Shown: positions 50,877 to 50,912 of the stretch, one piece after another
Layout of the letters: every line of letters begins with the position of its first letter
How positions within the stretch are numbered: the first letter of the stretch is position 1
Assembly: GCF_009467825.1 (NCBI RefSeq)
Contig: NZ_WIOK01000034.1
Coordinates: 1-50,912, forward strand
Source: Cyclobacterium xiamenense
GTDB lineage: Bacteria > Bacteroidota > Bacteroidia > Cytophagales > Cyclobacteriaceae
Direction: 5' to 3'
Length of the DNA: 50,912 nt
Translations under genes and position numbers: made by a program
The notes under the pieces: generated by a model
The model's database searches: none
Told to the model about the DNA's origin: nothing
Seen by the model: the letters and a program-made list of their open reading frames with translations, nothing else

Positions 50877-50912
50877 ATGGAAAAGAAGTATAAGAGTCTG
50901 TCTATATTCGAA
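50877..50912 (+). CDS. Start of a transposase-like gene, cut by the window edge
   Basis: The last 36 bases begin an ATG frame reading MEKKYKSLSIFE. That is a very common beginning of IS1595-family (ISXO2-like) transposases in Bacteroidota, as far as I recall. Only 12 residues are visible, so the assignment is tentative. The upstream gap (50758-50876) is AT-rich and could hold the left end of the insertion sequence, but I could not define its inverted repeat. Confidence 0.4.
   Translation, partial: MEKKYKSLSIFE

Noticed and set aside
1-50912. CRISPR arrays, tRNA or rRNA genes and prophage modules
   Set aside because: A reading of both strands showed no regularly spaced repeats, no tRNA cloverleaf signals and no phage structural genes. 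A tRNAscan or CRISPR search would be the decisive check.

Overview
The window looks like an ordinary chromosomal stretch of a Bacteroidota bacterium. A Cytophagales/Cyclobacteriaceae-like organism is my inference, not a proven placement. The evidence is a SusC/SusD outer-membrane pair, a Porin_10-type barrel, Bacteroidota-type promoters (TTTG-N19-TAnnTTTG, seen perfectly before the SRP RNA), many lipobox proteins, a LytTR two-component pair with a TPR kinase, MiaE, a GH3-like protein and a menaquinone (Men) cluster. No tRNA, rRNA, CRISPR array, prophage or complete mobile element was seen.

Layout. 0.1-5.8 kb: small proteins (a one-helix membrane peptide, an extremely acidic 73-residue protein, a conserved Cys-motif protein), a stand-alone receiver, dCMP deaminase, MurB, a zinc deacylase and a lipoprotein. 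5.9-9.7 kb: a dienoyl-CoA-reductase-like SDR, a secreted protein, a CPXCG protein, FtsE with a small partner, a transaldolase-like aldolase and the 4.5S-type SRP RNA. 9.9-12.6 kb: a lipoprotein, then a Tat-exported Gfo/Idh/MocA oxidoreductase and a DUF1080 (3-keto-glycoside hydrolase type) protein ending at a strong terminator. 12.7-15.9 kb: an acyltransferase and an agmatine-to-putrescine pair (AguB, AguA). 16-22.5 kb, minus strand: a complete RND efflux operon (adaptor, pump, outer-membrane factor) and a small secreted protein. 22.7-25.3 kb, minus: myo-inositol oxygenase and an SSS symporter, separated by a perfect 26-bp palindrome. 25.4-28.7 kb, minus: MenD, MenF and a hotdog thioesterase. 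28.7-31.8 kb: a histidine phosphatase, a secreted protein, and a zinc-ribbon coiled-coil protein with Nif3. 31.8-38.5 kb, plus: LpxK, porin, MiaE, a MacB-like permease and a GMC oxidoreductase. 38.9-45.4 kb: SusC, SusD and a GH3-like protein. 45.4-47.9 kb: a gene-poor, probably decayed tract with an antitoxin remnant, a small barrel protein and a surface-type lipoprotein. 48-50.8 kb, minus: a TPR histidine kinase and a LytTR regulator. At the right edge, the first codons of what looks like a transposase.

How the genes fit together. Several catabolic pieces suit a scavenger of plant or algal matter: glycan uptake (SusCD), 3-keto-glycoside chemistry (DUF1080, Gfo/Idh/MocA, GMC) and oxidation of inositol to glucuronate. 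The rest is housekeeping: cell wall, lipid A, menaquinone, SRP, tRNA modification and polyamines. I found no strong candidate for an undescribed defence or mobile system. The better leads are the palindrome in the inositol pair, the Asp-to-Asn change in the RND proton relay, the decayed tract at 45.4-47.3 kb with its folded inverted repeat, and several conserved small proteins of unknown function.
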